Assembly (NCBI RefSeq): GCF_000009905.1
Contig: NC_006177.1
Coordinates: 930,001-994,000, forward strand
DNA length: 64,000 nucleotides
Direction of reading: 5' to 3'
Source: Symbiobacterium thermophilum IAM 14863
GTDB lineage: Bacteria; Bacillota; Sulfobacillia; Symbiobacteriales; Symbiobacteriaceae
Shown: positions 1-7,882 of the stretch, in pieces
Numbering within the stretch: position 1 is the first letter of the stretch
Layout: every line of letters starts with the position of its first letter
Made by a program: the position numbers and the translations under genes
The notes under the pieces: model-generated
What the model was told of the DNA's origin: nothing
The model's database searches: none
The model's input: only the letters and a program-made list of their open reading frames with translations

Positions 1-2
1 TG

Positions 3-440
3 CGGGAGGCACGGGCTCTGGCGCAGGAGGGGGTGGAGTCCGGAAGCGAGGCCCGGGCGCGTCTGGACCAGATTCTCGCGGCGAGCCAGGAGGCGGCCGC
101 CGCGGTGGACCAGATCGTCCGCGGGGCGATCGCGGCAAATGCCGAACGGGTGCGCACCATCGCCGGCGCCATGGAAAACGTGGCCGCCGTGGTTCAGGAG
201 AACACGGCGGCATCCGAGGAGATGGCGGCGTCTGCGGAACGGGCCTTGGGCTCGGTGCAGGCCATCTCCGGCGGCATCGGCGAGGTCTCGGCGATGGTGG
301 CGGAGATCCGGGACCAGATGGGGCAGGTCGTCCAGGCCCAGGCCGAGCTGCGCCAGCTGGCGGCGAGGCTCCAGGAGGTCTCCGGCAGCCTGGCCGAGAC
401 GATCGCAACCCTCGGTGCGCAGTCCGTTCCGCTGCAATAA
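3..440 (+). CDS. Methyl-accepting chemotaxis protein, C-terminal fragment
   Basis: This is the 3' end of a chemotaxis receptor; the gene runs in from the left edge, so no start is assigned. The visible 145 residues are one long Ala/Glu/Gln-rich coiled coil with the motif QENTAASEEMAASAE, typical of the descending C-terminal arm of the cytoplasmic signalling domain that binds CheA/CheW. The highly conserved hairpin tip lies outside the window. In the family this arm carries methylation sites, and the Gln/Glu pairs here are compatible with that. It ends just before a strong terminator, so it is the last gene of its transcript. Ligand and membrane topology cannot be judged from this piece. Confidence 0.85.
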   Translation, partial: REARALAQEGVESGSEARARLDQILAASQEAAAAVDQIVRGAIAANAERVRTIAGAMENVAAVVQENTAASEEMAASAERALGSVQAISGGIGEVSAMVAEIRDQMGQVVQAQAELRQLAARLQEVSGSLAETIATLGAQSVPLQ

Positions 441-449
441 GGCTGTTCC

Positions 450-485
450 CGCCCGGGCGCACCGCCTGCCCGGGCGCATCTTTTT
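450..485 (+). terminator. Rho-independent terminator after the chemotaxis receptor
   Basis: A 9-bp perfect stem (CGCCCGGGC at 450-458 with GCCCGGGCG at 468-476) is followed by CATCTTTTT. It sits 10 bases after the stop codon. Confidence 0.8.
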
Positions 486-534
486 CCGCTTTGCCGGGCG
501 TCCGGTTTCCCGGGGGTCCTGGCCAGGGGCCGGG

Positions 535-1344
535 CTACGCCCCCAGGAAGCTCTCGATGAACTGGCCGACGCCGTCCTCGTCGTGATGGGCGACCACCCG
601 CGGCACCGCAGCCAGCACCGCCTCGTGGGCGTTGGCCACGGCGGCGCCCAGGCCGGCCCAGTGGATCATCGACAGATCGTTGCGCTCGTTGCCGATCGCG
701 GCCACCTGGGTCCGGTCGATGCCCAGGCGGGCCGCCAGGGCCCGGACGACCTCGCCTTTGGTGGCCCCGGGCGCCGTGAGTTCCACCAGGTCGGGCTCCG
801 AACTGGTGACCTCCAGCCGGCCGCCCCACCGGGACCGCACCTCCGCCTCCACGACCGGCATTTCGGCGGGGTCGCCCATGAGCACGATCTTTGTGGGCGG
901 CTCCGTCACGGCGCTCGCCAACGCCGGTTCGTACCGGCACTGCGCGCCCAGCCGGCGCATGAACGCGAGCGTCCGCTCGGTCATCCGGTTGATCAGTGCC
1001 AGCGTCGTGAAGTAGACCCTCGCCATGATACGGCTCCGGTCGATCCACGACAGCACCTCAACGGCCAGGTCGAGGTCGAGCGTCCGCTGGGTGATGGGCT
1101 CCGTCTGCCCGGGCGCGAAGAGCTGCGCCCCGTTGCACGGCGCCAGCCAGATCGGGCGGCCCGGCCAGTACTCCAGGTACGGGGCCGCAGCCGGATAGAA
1201 GCGGCCGGTCGCGAGGAGCACCGTGATGCCGCGGTCCAGGCAGGCTGCAACGGCCGCCTGGTTGCGCGGGGAGACGGTCTGGTCGGACCGGAGCAGCGTT
1301 CCGTCCAAGTCCAGTGCCAGCAAGCGGATGGGGGTATGGTACAT
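535..1344 (-). CDS. Cof-type HAD-superfamily hydrolase
   Basis: This is a 269-residue sugar-phosphate-type phosphatase of the Cof subfamily (HAD class IIB). Motif I is DLDGTLLRSD at residues 12-21, with the nucleophile Asp and acid/base Asp. Motif II corresponds to LLATGRF near residue 43, and motif IV reads GNERNDLSMI near residue 217, a variant of GDxxND with Asn in place of the first Asp. Length matches the family (about 270). The ATG at 1344 is preceded by AAGGAGGAG, though the spacing is rather long. Family members dephosphorylate small sugar or pyridoxal phosphates in the cytosol; the substrate here is not predictable. The gene stands alone, convergent with the chemotaxis receptor and divergent from the peptidase. 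Confidence 0.88.
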   Translation of the reverse strand: MYHTPIRLLALDLDGTLLRSDQTVSPRNQAAVAACLDRGITVLLATGRFYPAAAPYLEYWPGRPIWLAPCNGAQLFAPGQTEPITQRTLDLDLAVEVLSWIDRSRIMARVYFTTLALINRMTERTLAFMRRLGAQCRYEPALASAVTEPPTKIVLMGDPAEMPVVEAEVRSRWGGRLEVTSSEPDLVELTAPGATKGEVVRALAARLGIDRTQVAAIGNERNDLSMIHWAGLGAAVANAHEAVLAAVPRVVAHHDEDGVGQFIESFLGA

Positions 1345-1479
1345 GGTTTATGTCTCCTCCTTATCGAAACCAGTCTAGCCGGCGCAGGCACAGGCGGTCA
1401 ACCCGGCGGGCCCGGCAGGAGCGTCCGCCGGCCGGGCAGAAGCAATGCAGGACATCCGTCCGACAAGGAGGCGGGGCAT

Positions 1480-2601
1480 GTGAGGGAGAGCATGATCCGG
1501 CGGTTTGAGGCGGTCCGGCAGTTCTTGCGGGAGCGGGGAATGGCCGCCGGCCTCGTGACCGGACCGATCAGCATGCGTTACCTGACGGGCTGGTCCAATC
1601 CCAGCAAGCGGTTCGCCGGGCTGGTGATCCCAGCCGACGGGGAGCCGGCGCTCCTCGTGCCGGCCCTGGAGGTGGAGGAGGTTCGCTCCGCTTCGGCCCT
1701 TCGGCTGGTGGCATGGCAGGACGGCGAGGATCCCTTCGCCGCGCTGTCAGGGATGCTTCGGGCGGCAGGCGCGGGCGAAGGCCGCATCGCCCTGGAGCAG
1801 GCCGACCTGCCGGTGGGTCAGCTGCGGCGCATCGCCGGTGCGCTGGGGCTGGCGCCCTCGGTCCTGCTCGATGCCGCCGCCGATCTGAGCCCGGCGCTCT
1901 CCGCACAGCGCGAAAGCAAGGACGAGGACGAGATCGCCCTGCTGCAGCAGGCAGCCGACATGCTGAACCCCGCCCTGGACGCCGCCTTGGCGGCGATCCG
2001 CCCCGGCGTCACCGAGCGGGAGATCGCCCGGGTGCTGGAGGAGGCGATGCTGGCCGCCGGCGCTGACGGCGTGGCGTTTGAGACCCACGTCCTCTTCGGC
2101 CCCGCATCGGCCCTGCCCCACGGTTCCACCGGCGCGCGGACGCTGGAGCCGGGCCATGTGGTCCTGATGGACTTTGGGGCGCAGCTGCGGGGCTACCGGT
2201 CGGACATCACCCGCACGGTCTGCTGCGGTGCCTGGCCCGACGAGCTGGCCCGGGTGTACGACGTGGTTCTCGCAGCCAACCAGGCGGCGATCGCCGCCGT
2301 GAAGCCCGGCGTCCCCCTGGGCGACGTGGACCGTGCGGCGCGGCAGGTGATCGAGGAGGCCGGTTACGGCGCATACTTCATTCATCGCACCGGGCATGGG
2401 CTCGGGCTGGAGATCCACGAGGAACCGTACGTGGTGGCCGGCAACGAGAAGGTGCTCCGCCCGGGCCACGTGATCACCATCGAGCCCGGCGTCTACCTGC
2501 CGGGGGTCGGCGGGGTCCGCATCGAGGACGACGTGGTGGTCACGGAAGATGGCTGCCGGGTGCTCACCAGTTGGACGAAGGAAAGGCTGTCGGCCGGATA
2601 G
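1480..2601 (+). CDS. M24-family aminopeptidase (Xaa-Pro dipeptidase type)
   Basis: This 373-residue protein has a creatinase-like N-terminal domain and a C-terminal pita-bread metallopeptidase domain. The metal ligands are recognisable in order: Asp in MDFGAQLRGYRSD, His in HRTGHGLGLEIHEE, Glu in TIEPGVYL and Glu in VRIEDDV. Such enzymes remove N-terminal residues before proline, or cleave Xaa-Pro dipeptides, in the cytosol. GTG at 1480 is chosen because AAGGAGG lies at 1465-1471, eight bases upstream; ATG at 1492 would be too far. The open frame extends far upstream of 1480, but that part shadows other genes and has no family similarity. There is no clear terminator before the next promoter. 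Confidence 0.9.
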   Translation: MRESMIRRFEAVRQFLRERGMAAGLVTGPISMRYLTGWSNPSKRFAGLVIPADGEPALLVPALEVEEVRSASALRLVAWQDGEDPFAALSGMLRAAGAGEGRIALEQADLPVGQLRRIAGALGLAPSVLLDAAADLSPALSAQRESKDEDEIALLQQAADMLNPALDAALAAIRPGVTEREIARVLEEAMLAAGADGVAFETHVLFGPASALPHGSTGARTLEPGHVVLMDFGAQLRGYRSDITRTVCCGAWPDELARVYDVVLAANQAAIAAVKPGVPLGDVDRAARQVIEEAGYGAYFIHRTGHGLGLEIHEEPYVVAGNEKVLRPGHVITIEPGVYLPGVGGVRIEDDVVVTEDGCRVLTSWTKERLSAG

Positions 2602-2626
2602 CCGCGTCCGGCGTCCGGGAGAGGGG

Positions 2627-2683
2627 TTGACGATTCGGACGCCCCGGTTTAGGATGGTCTAAGAACCCATACCCCGTATGGGT
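2627..2683 (+). promoter_or_regulatory. Sigma-A promoter with CsoR-like operator for copZ
   Basis: TTGACG (2627-2632), a 17-base spacer and TAGGAT (2650-2655) form a promoter. It is followed at 2665-2683 by ACCCATACCCCGTATGGGT, a perfect 8-bp inverted repeat around CCC that would cover the transcription start. G/C-tract inverted repeats with TAC/GTA arms are typical of CsoR/RcnR-family metal-sensing repressors. That fits the metallochaperone immediately downstream. No csoR gene is in the window. A partly similar element occurs at 3981-3999. Confidence 0.6.
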
Positions 2684-2710
2684 ACATGCACAGCGGCGCG
2701 GAGGGAGCGT

Positions 2711-2914
2711 GTGAGAGGCATGACGACGGTCAAGATCGCGGGAATGAGCTGCAATCACTGCGTGATGGGTGTGAAGAAGGCCCTCTCGGCCATCCCCGGC
2801 ATCGAGAACCTCCAGGTGGAGATCGGCGCGGCCCGGTTGGAGGGGAACGTGGACCTCGAGGCGGTCAAGCGCGCGATCGAGGAGGAGGGCTACGAGGTCG
2901 TCGAGGTCGCCTGA
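2711..2914 (+). CDS. copZ: Heavy-metal-associated domain copper chaperone (CopZ-like)
   Basis: This is a 67-residue single HMA domain with the ferredoxin-like fold pattern and the metal site GMSCNHC. Such proteins carry Cu(I) between Cys pairs and pass it to a P-type ATPase or to CsoR. No ATPase is adjacent, so copZ stands as a monocistron. GTG at 2711 has GGAGGG five bases upstream (2700-2705); the inner ATG at 2720 (64 residues) gives a start closer to typical CopZ but a 14-base gap. The copper assignment is by family and by the CsoR-like operator; zinc or other soft metals are possible. Confidence 0.88.
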   Translation: MRGMTTVKIAGMSCNHCVMGVKKALSAIPGIENLQVEIGAARLEGNVDLEAVKRAIEEEGYEVVEVA

Positions 2915-2946
2915 GGGGCGGCTGGGTGAGCGGAGCCACGGATACC

Positions 2947-2975
2947 GGGGCCCGGTGGTCCTGCCACCGGGCCCC
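2947..2975. terminator. Bidirectional terminator between copZ and the YdjM-like gene
   Basis: A perfect 12-bp stem (GGGGCCCGGTGG with CCACCGGGCCCC) with a 5-base loop sits between two convergent genes and is followed by a T-containing stretch on the plus strand. Confidence 0.75.
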
Positions 2976-2984
2976 TCGCTTGCT

Positions 2985-3836
2985 TTATGCCTCCGCCCGG
3001 ACGGGCACCCGCAGCGGTCGGAAGTCGGCCCGCAGACGGCGCAGGGCGTCAATCCAGACCACTTCGCCCTCCTGCACCAGGGCCACGGGATACTCAGCCT
3101 CCCGCAGGAACTGGCTCACCCGCGGGTCTGCCAGCGTGGCCGCGATGCGCGGGTCGTCCTGCCGGGCGAAGGTCTCCAGCGCCACCCGCCGGCCGCCCGC
3201 CCAGCGGCCGAACTCCACGGAGTGGGCCGTCTCCGCCACGTAGCGCCATCCGCTGAACCACGGGACCACCCGTGCCCGCAGGCTGCCGGCCTGCAGGAGC
3301 TCGTGGAGAAGCCGCCGTGCGGTGCGATGGCGCTGTGCCACATAGAGCCACATGGCCAGGAACGCGGCGCCGACCCAGCGGGCCGACAGCCAGCCGGCCT
3401 TGGCGCCGACCGCGGGGAGGCCCAGGAGCAGCAGGAGCCACGGGTCCGTGATGTGCAGCACGCCCAGCTCGACGATTCGGCGGCTCACGGGCCAGAACGG
3501 GCGGACGCCGAACAGGTTGAGGCCGTCCACCGCCAGGTGGGCGAGGCTGCCCAGCAGCGTCCAGAAGAATAACGGGCCGGCGCCCGCGCTGGGGAAGGCT
3601 GCGGCGAGCAGGCCCGCCGAGGCCGCGGACAGCGCCGCCGCGCCCACCAGCGTGTGGGTATAGGTGCGGTGCAGCTGGATGCCGCGCCGCAGCAGGAAAC
3701 TCAGGGGAACGTCGACGTCCGGCAGTGAGTTGCCCAGCAGCGCTGCCCAGTAGACCGCGGGGCCGGCCTCCGGCGAGACCGCCGTCGCCAGCGCGCCCAT
3801 CGCGTGCCCCATCAGCACGTGGGTAAGCGAGTCCAC
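2985..3836 (-). CDS. YdjM-type integral membrane protein (predicted metal-dependent hydrolase, PF04307)
   Basis: This 283-residue protein begins with DSLTHVLMGHAMG and contains the His/Asp clusters SLPDVDVP, HRTYTHTL and HLAVDGLN, the pattern of the YdjM/LexA-binding inner-membrane family, which resembles membrane phospholipases. Four or five hydrophobic segments fill the first 200 residues, and a soluble C-terminal part of about 90 residues follows. GTG at 3836 is preceded by GAGGTG six bases away and aligns with the usual family start; the frame stays open upstream to 3908 without family-like sequence. Biochemical activity is unproven for the family. It converges on copZ. Confidence 0.75.
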   Translation of the reverse strand: MDSLTHVLMGHAMGALATAVSPEAGPAVYWAALLGNSLPDVDVPLSFLLRRGIQLHRTYTHTLVGAAALSAASAGLLAAAFPSAGAGPLFFWTLLGSLAHLAVDGLNLFGVRPFWPVSRRIVELGVLHITDPWLLLLLGLPAVGAKAGWLSARWVGAAFLAMWLYVAQRHRTARRLLHELLQAGSLRARVVPWFSGWRYVAETAHSVEFGRWAGGRRVALETFARQDDPRIAATLADPRVSQFLREAEYPVALVQEGEVVWIDALRRLRADFRPLRVPVRAEA

Positions 3837-3948
3837 CGGCAACACCTCGATTGGGAAAGGAGATCGTTTCAATTGTAGAAGGGGTGGGCCTGACCGTGCT
3901 ACGCACAATTCCTGGTTGACGGCAGCACGTGGCCCAGGGCCGAAGGGC

Positions 3949-3999
3949 TTGACACGAGCAAGCGCGGGGGGCTATCTTAATACCGTACCCCGTAGGGAT
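3949..3999 (+). promoter_or_regulatory. Sigma-A promoter with second CsoR-like element, upstream of the FmdB gene
   Basis: TTGACA (3949-3954), an 18-base spacer and TATCTT (3973-3978) make a good promoter. Immediately after it lies TACCGTACCCCGTAGGGAT (3981-3999). Its core TACCCCGTA is identical to the centre of the copZ operator at 2665-2683, but the outer arms are less symmetric. Confidence 0.5.
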
Positions 4000-4190
4000 T
4001 ATTGTGGAAGGGTGAGGAGCCGATGGATCGGCGCGGGCAGACGTGCACCGGCGGAACCTGAGGCGCGCCCGGGAAGCGCAGGCGTGGCCTGCCGCCGGTC
4101 TGACCCGGTGTCGCCCTATGGCTCCTGGTAGGAGCCCTGTGGTTGCTGCAGCAACTGTTTCAGAGATGAGGCGAGCGAGGTGAAGGGTGG
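4000..4190 (+). other. Leader region of the FmdB gene with stacked hairpins
   Basis: About 190 bases separate the promoter from the FmdB start. They hold a 12-codon ATG frame at 4022 with a weak ribosome site, a GGCTCC-TGGTA-GGAGCC hairpin (4120-4136) and a perfect 14-base palindrome GTTGCTGCAGCAAC (4142-4155). No known riboswitch class is recognised. The stretch may be an untranslated leader or a protein-binding site. Confidence 0.3.
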
Positions 4191-4379
4191 GTGCCGTTCT
4201 ATCGCTTCGAATGCGAGAAGTGCGGTCACCGCTTTGAAGAGCTGGTTTCCTACAGCAAGCGGGATCAGGTGACCTGTCCGAATTGCGCCGGCCGCACGCG
4301 GGTGTTGGTGTCGGCGTTCGCGGCACAGGTGGGGAGCTCCGGGTCTTCGGCTGCCGCCCCCGCCCCACGCTTTACCTGA
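4191..4379 (+). CDS. FmdB-family zinc-ribbon protein
   Basis: This 62-residue protein has the typical opening MPFYRFECEKCGHRFEE and two CxxC pairs (CEKC near residue 8, CPNC near residue 29) that would bind one zinc. The tail is rich in Ser and Ala. FmdB-type proteins are small putative regulatory or structural zinc ribbons; their role is not firmly known. The GTG start has AGGTGA seven bases upstream. A promoter with a metal-type operator-like element lies about 210 bases upstream, hinting at metal or stress control (inference). Confidence 0.85.
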   Translation: MPFYRFECEKCGHRFEELVSYSKRDQVTCPNCAGRTRVLVSAFAAQVGSSGSSAAAPAPRFT

Positions 4380-4423
4380 GCGGGCTGCTGACCGCGGGCC
4401 GTGCGCCCGGTCGCGACAGAAAC

Positions 4424-4458
4424 GCCGATGCCCCTGACCGACCGTCGGGGGCATCGGC
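4424..4458. terminator. Bidirectional terminator between the FmdB gene and the SARP/MalT regulator
   Basis: An 11-bp perfect stem (GCCGATGCCCC with GGGGCATCGGC) is followed by TGTCTTCGTGT on the plus strand. The opposing gene ends 13 bases further on. Confidence 0.75.
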
Positions 4459-4470
4459 TGTCTTCGTGTG

Positions 4471-7400
4471 TCAGACGGACTTCCCCGCTCCGCCGGCCAC
4501 CGCCGTCTGAAGGAGCGACTCCGTGACCGGCGACGGGGAAACGCCGAGGTGTGCCGCCAGAGCCTCCGCACAGGCCCGGTACTGCTGGCGCGCCCGGTCG
4601 GGCTGGCCCGTGTTCAGGTAGATGCGCATCAGCGCCTGGTGGGTGGGTTCATGGTACTCCTCCAGGGCGAGCCGGCGCTGGAAGGCATGAATCGCCTTGT
4701 CGGGCCGGCCGGCCTCCAGCCAGTAGTAATGGCCGAGCCAGTCCAGCGCTTCGGCCCAGCGCTGCCGCCAACGGTCCCGCAGGTCGCCCAGGGCATACGG
4801 GTCATCGGAGAGCAGGTCGCCCCGGTAGAGCGTGCCCACCTCTTCCAGCAGGCGGGCGGCCTCCTCCGTACGGCCCGCCGCACGCGCCGCCTCCGCCTGC
4901 TGCAGGGTGCGCCTGAACTGGTCCAGGTCCACCCACACCTCGGGACGGCGCTGAAACCAGATCAGTCCGCCCTCCGCCTGAATGTAGCTGGACCGGGTCC
5001 TGCCGCCGAGGTGGGGCTCCAGAAGCCGGCGCAGGTGGTGGAGCGCAACCCGCAGGGATGTGTGGGCCGCGCGGGGGGTCAGGTCGGGCCAGAGCCGTTC
5101 AATGATCTGCTCCCGCGGCAGCGGGCCGTCCTGCGCGAGCAGGAGGGCGAGGAGCTGGCCGGTCTTGCGCCGTTTCAGCGCCCGCAGGTCGACGGGCGCG
5201 TCTCCCAGGCGGACGGCGAGCGGGCCGAGCAGCCGGATGGTGATCAGCGTCGGGCCCGACTCGAGCGTCGCCATCTGCTGTCGTTGCTCCGCCGGAAGCA
5301 GCGCGGCCAGCGCAGTGCGGGCCGCCTCGTCGGACAGGGCCCGCCAGGCGGTGGGAAGGGCACGCAGCTCGCTGCCGGCCAACCGGATCCCTCGCAGCCG
5401 GACGGAAGCGGGCAGCTCGCCGGCCATGCGCATGAGCAGGTTCACGCAGTACGCGGGCTGCACGTTGTATGCGAGGCCGTAGACCACCACGGCGAGGGCC
5501 AGCTGCCACTCGTGCAGGACAAAGAAATCCGTGCCGCGGCGCTGGCACTCGGCCAGGGCCCGCTGCAGCGCCTGCACGGCCTCCCGCCGTGACTCGGTGC
5601 GGGCGGTGCGGAAGCGGGCCACGGCCAGGCCGAGGGAGAGCAGCGTGCGCTCCAGCGCCGTGGCCCTTTCTTGCAGCGTTTCCAGCGTTTTCGCCGCAAT
5701 CTGTGCGGCTGCACGGGCGTCTCCCGTAAAGAATAGATGAAGCATGACGGCCTCGACCCGCTCGGGGACGTGTGCACCTTCCGGACCGGGGCCGTCGGGC
5801 GCGGCTGCCGGCGCCTCGCCGCTCAGCCGGTGCAGCGCGGCCAGCGCGGCGTTGAGCCATGCGCGCAGATGGGGAAGGCCCAGCTCCTCCACGGCGGCGT
5901 GGGCGAGCGGGACCAGGGCCGACGCCGCGGTGAACTCGCCGAGGCGCGTGTGGGCGATCAGGAGGCAGAGCAGGGCGTACGCCCGGCGTCCCACCTTTCG
6001 TGAGCCCGTGGCCAGCGGGCGGCTCAGGCGGCAGGCGTCCTGGAACCGGCCGCTTTCGAGACAGGCCCAGGCCAGGTTGAGGCCCGTCTCGTGCTCCGGG
6101 ATCCCGGCGGCGCGCAGCAGCCGGCTGGACCGCTCCAGCAGCGCAAGCCCGCTGCGGTAGTCTCCCCGCCGGACGCGGACCATCCCGAGCACATCCAGAA
6201 CCTCCGCCTCGCCGATGAGGTCGCCCGACTCCACGTAGAGGACAAGCGCGGTGCGCAGCCCGGCCTCCAGCTCTTCGGGCCCCGCCCCGGTCATGTACGC
6301 GAGCACCGCCTGTTTCAGCGCCAACAGGGCCGCGTCGTCCCGGAACTCCGGCTGCAGGGCGCTGGCCGCCTCGGCCAGGTGCTCCTGGCTGCGCGCAAAG
6401 TCCCGGCGCAGGAAGAGGCAGTCGCTCAGCAGGACGTGGCTGTAGAAAACACCGCGCCGGTCTCCGGCCTGTTCGCAGGACCGGAGCGCCAGACGGGCAA
6501 TGCCCATCGCCCGTTCCGCCTGGCCCGCGTTCAGCAGATACCGCGCCTCGCACAGGGCCACCCAGGGATACTGGGCCTTCTGTGCAGGCGACAGATGTTC
6601 TGCCATCTGGCTCAGCCGGTCCGGTTCAGGCTCCGCCAGCCAGGCGGGCGCTATGCACATGCGGCTCAGCCGGTTGAGGACGTCCGGCCCCCGGGTCCGC
6701 AGGTAGCCGAGGAGGAAGCGTTGAAGTAAGGAAGGGTAGCGATACACCCCCGGACCCACCGGGACGAGAAGCCGGTGGACCCGGCAGAGCCGGTCGACCA
6801 TCTGCTCGCTGTCCCGCCTGCCCAGAAGGGCCTCGCAGGCCGCGGGGGTCACGAAGTTGAGGATGGCGCTCTCCTCCATGAACGACCGGACCGCGGGGTC
6901 GAGTCCTTCCATCACCTCGTCGGCGAGGTAGGCGGTCAGATCCTCAGGCAGCGGCGCGGCCAGGTCGTCAACGGCGGGGATGGCCGCAAGCCCCCCGGCT
7001 TGCCGGGCGGCCTCGGTGAGCAGCACCAAGGCCGCGGGCCAGCCCTCGGTGAGCTGTTCCACCCGGTCGAGCACAGCGGCGGAGGGCGGTTCGCCCGTGG
7101 CCGCGGTCAGCCATGCGGCCATCTCTTCCCGCCGGAACCGGAGCTCCTGCTCGGTGATCTCCCCTGCCCCCTCGCTCAGCTTCAGCCGTACGGTAGGGAA
7201 GGGCAGCGCCGCGCGTGCGGCGATGTAGATGTGCGTCCGCTCGCCTGCCGACTCCGCCAGCCGCCCGATGAGGTCGGCGACGGGGGAGTCCCCGGGAACC
7301 GGACGCAGGTCGTCGAACACCAGCACGTGGTCGCCGGCGACGGCGCTCAGGTCGGCGAGCAGGAGCGGCAGAGGATCTTCCGGCAGACCGCCGCCGTACA

Positions 7401-7674
7401 GGGTGCGGACCAGAGAGGTGCCGCCGCGCAGTTCTCGGGCGACGCCCTCGCCCAGTTGCTGCAGGAAGCCGCGCCACTCCGTTTCGAACGGCCGGTCCAG
7501 CCAGAGGACGGGCAGTCCGGCCGCACCTACGAAGGCACGCAGTGCGCTGGTCTTGCCGTATCCCGCAGGGGCCAGGAGCACCGTCAGGCGCCGGGTGAGC
7601 CCTTCCTGCAGCCGGGCGGTGAGGTGCGGGCGCGGCAGGTGGACGTGAGCTGCCTGCGTCTGCTGCCCGTTCAC
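4471..7674 (-). CDS. MalT-like STAND ATPase regulator with C-terminal OmpR-type wHTH and BTAD (SARP-like)
   Basis: This is a 1067-residue cytoplasmic regulator. Residues 20-300 form a MalT/LuxR-type NTPase domain with Walker A APAGYGKTSA and Walker B-like VLVFDDLRP. Residues 300-780 are helical repeats (TPR-like). From about residue 815 an OmpR-type winged helix (IRLLGPLAVRLGD, LLLAQDGPLPREQIIERLW) leads into a bacterial transcriptional activator domain ending GVSPSPVTESLL. LAL regulators normally end in a LuxR HTH; here a SARP-type DNA-binding module and BTAD replace it. GTG at 7674 lies nine bases from GGAGGG; GTG at 7683 would be too close. The regulated genes are unknown; the divergent methionine gamma-lyase-like gene is the nearest candidate. 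Confidence 0.88.
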   Translation of the reverse strand: MNGQQTQAAHVHLPRPHLTARLQEGLTRRLTVLLAPAGYGKTSALRAFVGAAGLPVLWLDRPFETEWRGFLQQLGEGVARELRGGTSLVRTLYGGGLPEDPLPLLLADLSAVAGDHVLVFDDLRPVPGDSPVADLIGRLAESAGERTHIYIAARAALPFPTVRLKLSEGAGEITEQELRFRREEMAAWLTAATGEPPSAAVLDRVEQLTEGWPAALVLLTEAARQAGGLAAIPAVDDLAAPLPEDLTAYLADEVMEGLDPAVRSFMEESAILNFVTPAACEALLGRRDSEQMVDRLCRVHRLLVPVGPGVYRYPSLLQRFLLGYLRTRGPDVLNRLSRMCIAPAWLAEPEPDRLSQMAEHLSPAQKAQYPWVALCEARYLLNAGQAERAMGIARLALRSCEQAGDRRGVFYSHVLLSDCLFLRRDFARSQEHLAEAASALQPEFRDDAALLALKQAVLAYMTGAGPEELEAGLRTALVLYVESGDLIGEAEVLDVLGMVRVRRGDYRSGLALLERSSRLLRAAGIPEHETGLNLAWACLESGRFQDACRLSRPLATGSRKVGRRAYALLCLLIAHTRLGEFTAASALVPLAHAAVEELGLPHLRAWLNAALAALHRLSGEAPAAAPDGPGPEGAHVPERVEAVMLHLFFTGDARAAAQIAAKTLETLQERATALERTLLSLGLAVARFRTARTESRREAVQALQRALAECQRRGTDFFVLHEWQLALAVVVYGLAYNVQPAYCVNLLMRMAGELPASVRLRGIRLAGSELRALPTAWRALSDEAARTALAALLPAEQRQQMATLESGPTLITIRLLGPLAVRLGDAPVDLRALKRRKTGQLLALLLAQDGPLPREQIIERLWPDLTPRAAHTSLRVALHHLRRLLEPHLGGRTRSSYIQAEGGLIWFQRRPEVWVDLDQFRRTLQQAEAARAAGRTEEAARLLEEVGTLYRGDLLSDDPYALGDLRDRWRQRWAEALDWLGHYYWLEAGRPDKAIHAFQRRLALEEYHEPTHQALMRIYLNTGQPDRARQQYRACAEALAAHLGVSPSPVTESLLQTAVAGGAGKSV

Positions 7675-7764
7675 GTCGAGCACCCCTCCAAAGGCGGATT
7701 GCGCGCATCAGCCTTCTGCCGGCAGGTGTCTGCGAGCATGCATGGTGATGACTCGATCAATATT

Positions 7765-7792
7765 ATTATAGTTGGAACAACACGCGAAACAA
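7765..7792 (-). promoter_or_regulatory. Promoter of the MalT/SARP regulator
   Basis: On the minus strand TTGTTT (7787-7792), a 16-base spacer and TATAAT (7765-7770) lie in an AT-rich island about 90 bases upstream of the start codon. The AT-rich segment also lies upstream of the divergent lyase gene. Confidence 0.5.
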
Positions 7793-7882
7793 CCTGAGCA
7801 TCGCCAGCGGAAACCAGCCTGACCCTGCTCACCGCATTGCCGCACAGGCATGGAAGAACGGTTCGAACGGAGGTGCTCCTCG

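Noticed and set aside
139-1479. Long plus-strand open frame continuing into the M24 peptidase gene (820 codons in total)
   Set aside because: The part before 1480 overlaps the chemotaxis receptor tail and the antisense of the HAD gene, has no family-like sequence and crosses a terminator; the peptidase start at 1480 has its own ribosome site.
3916-4131. 71-codon frame across the second metal-operator promoter
   Set aside because: It runs through the promoter and leader and has no protein-like features.
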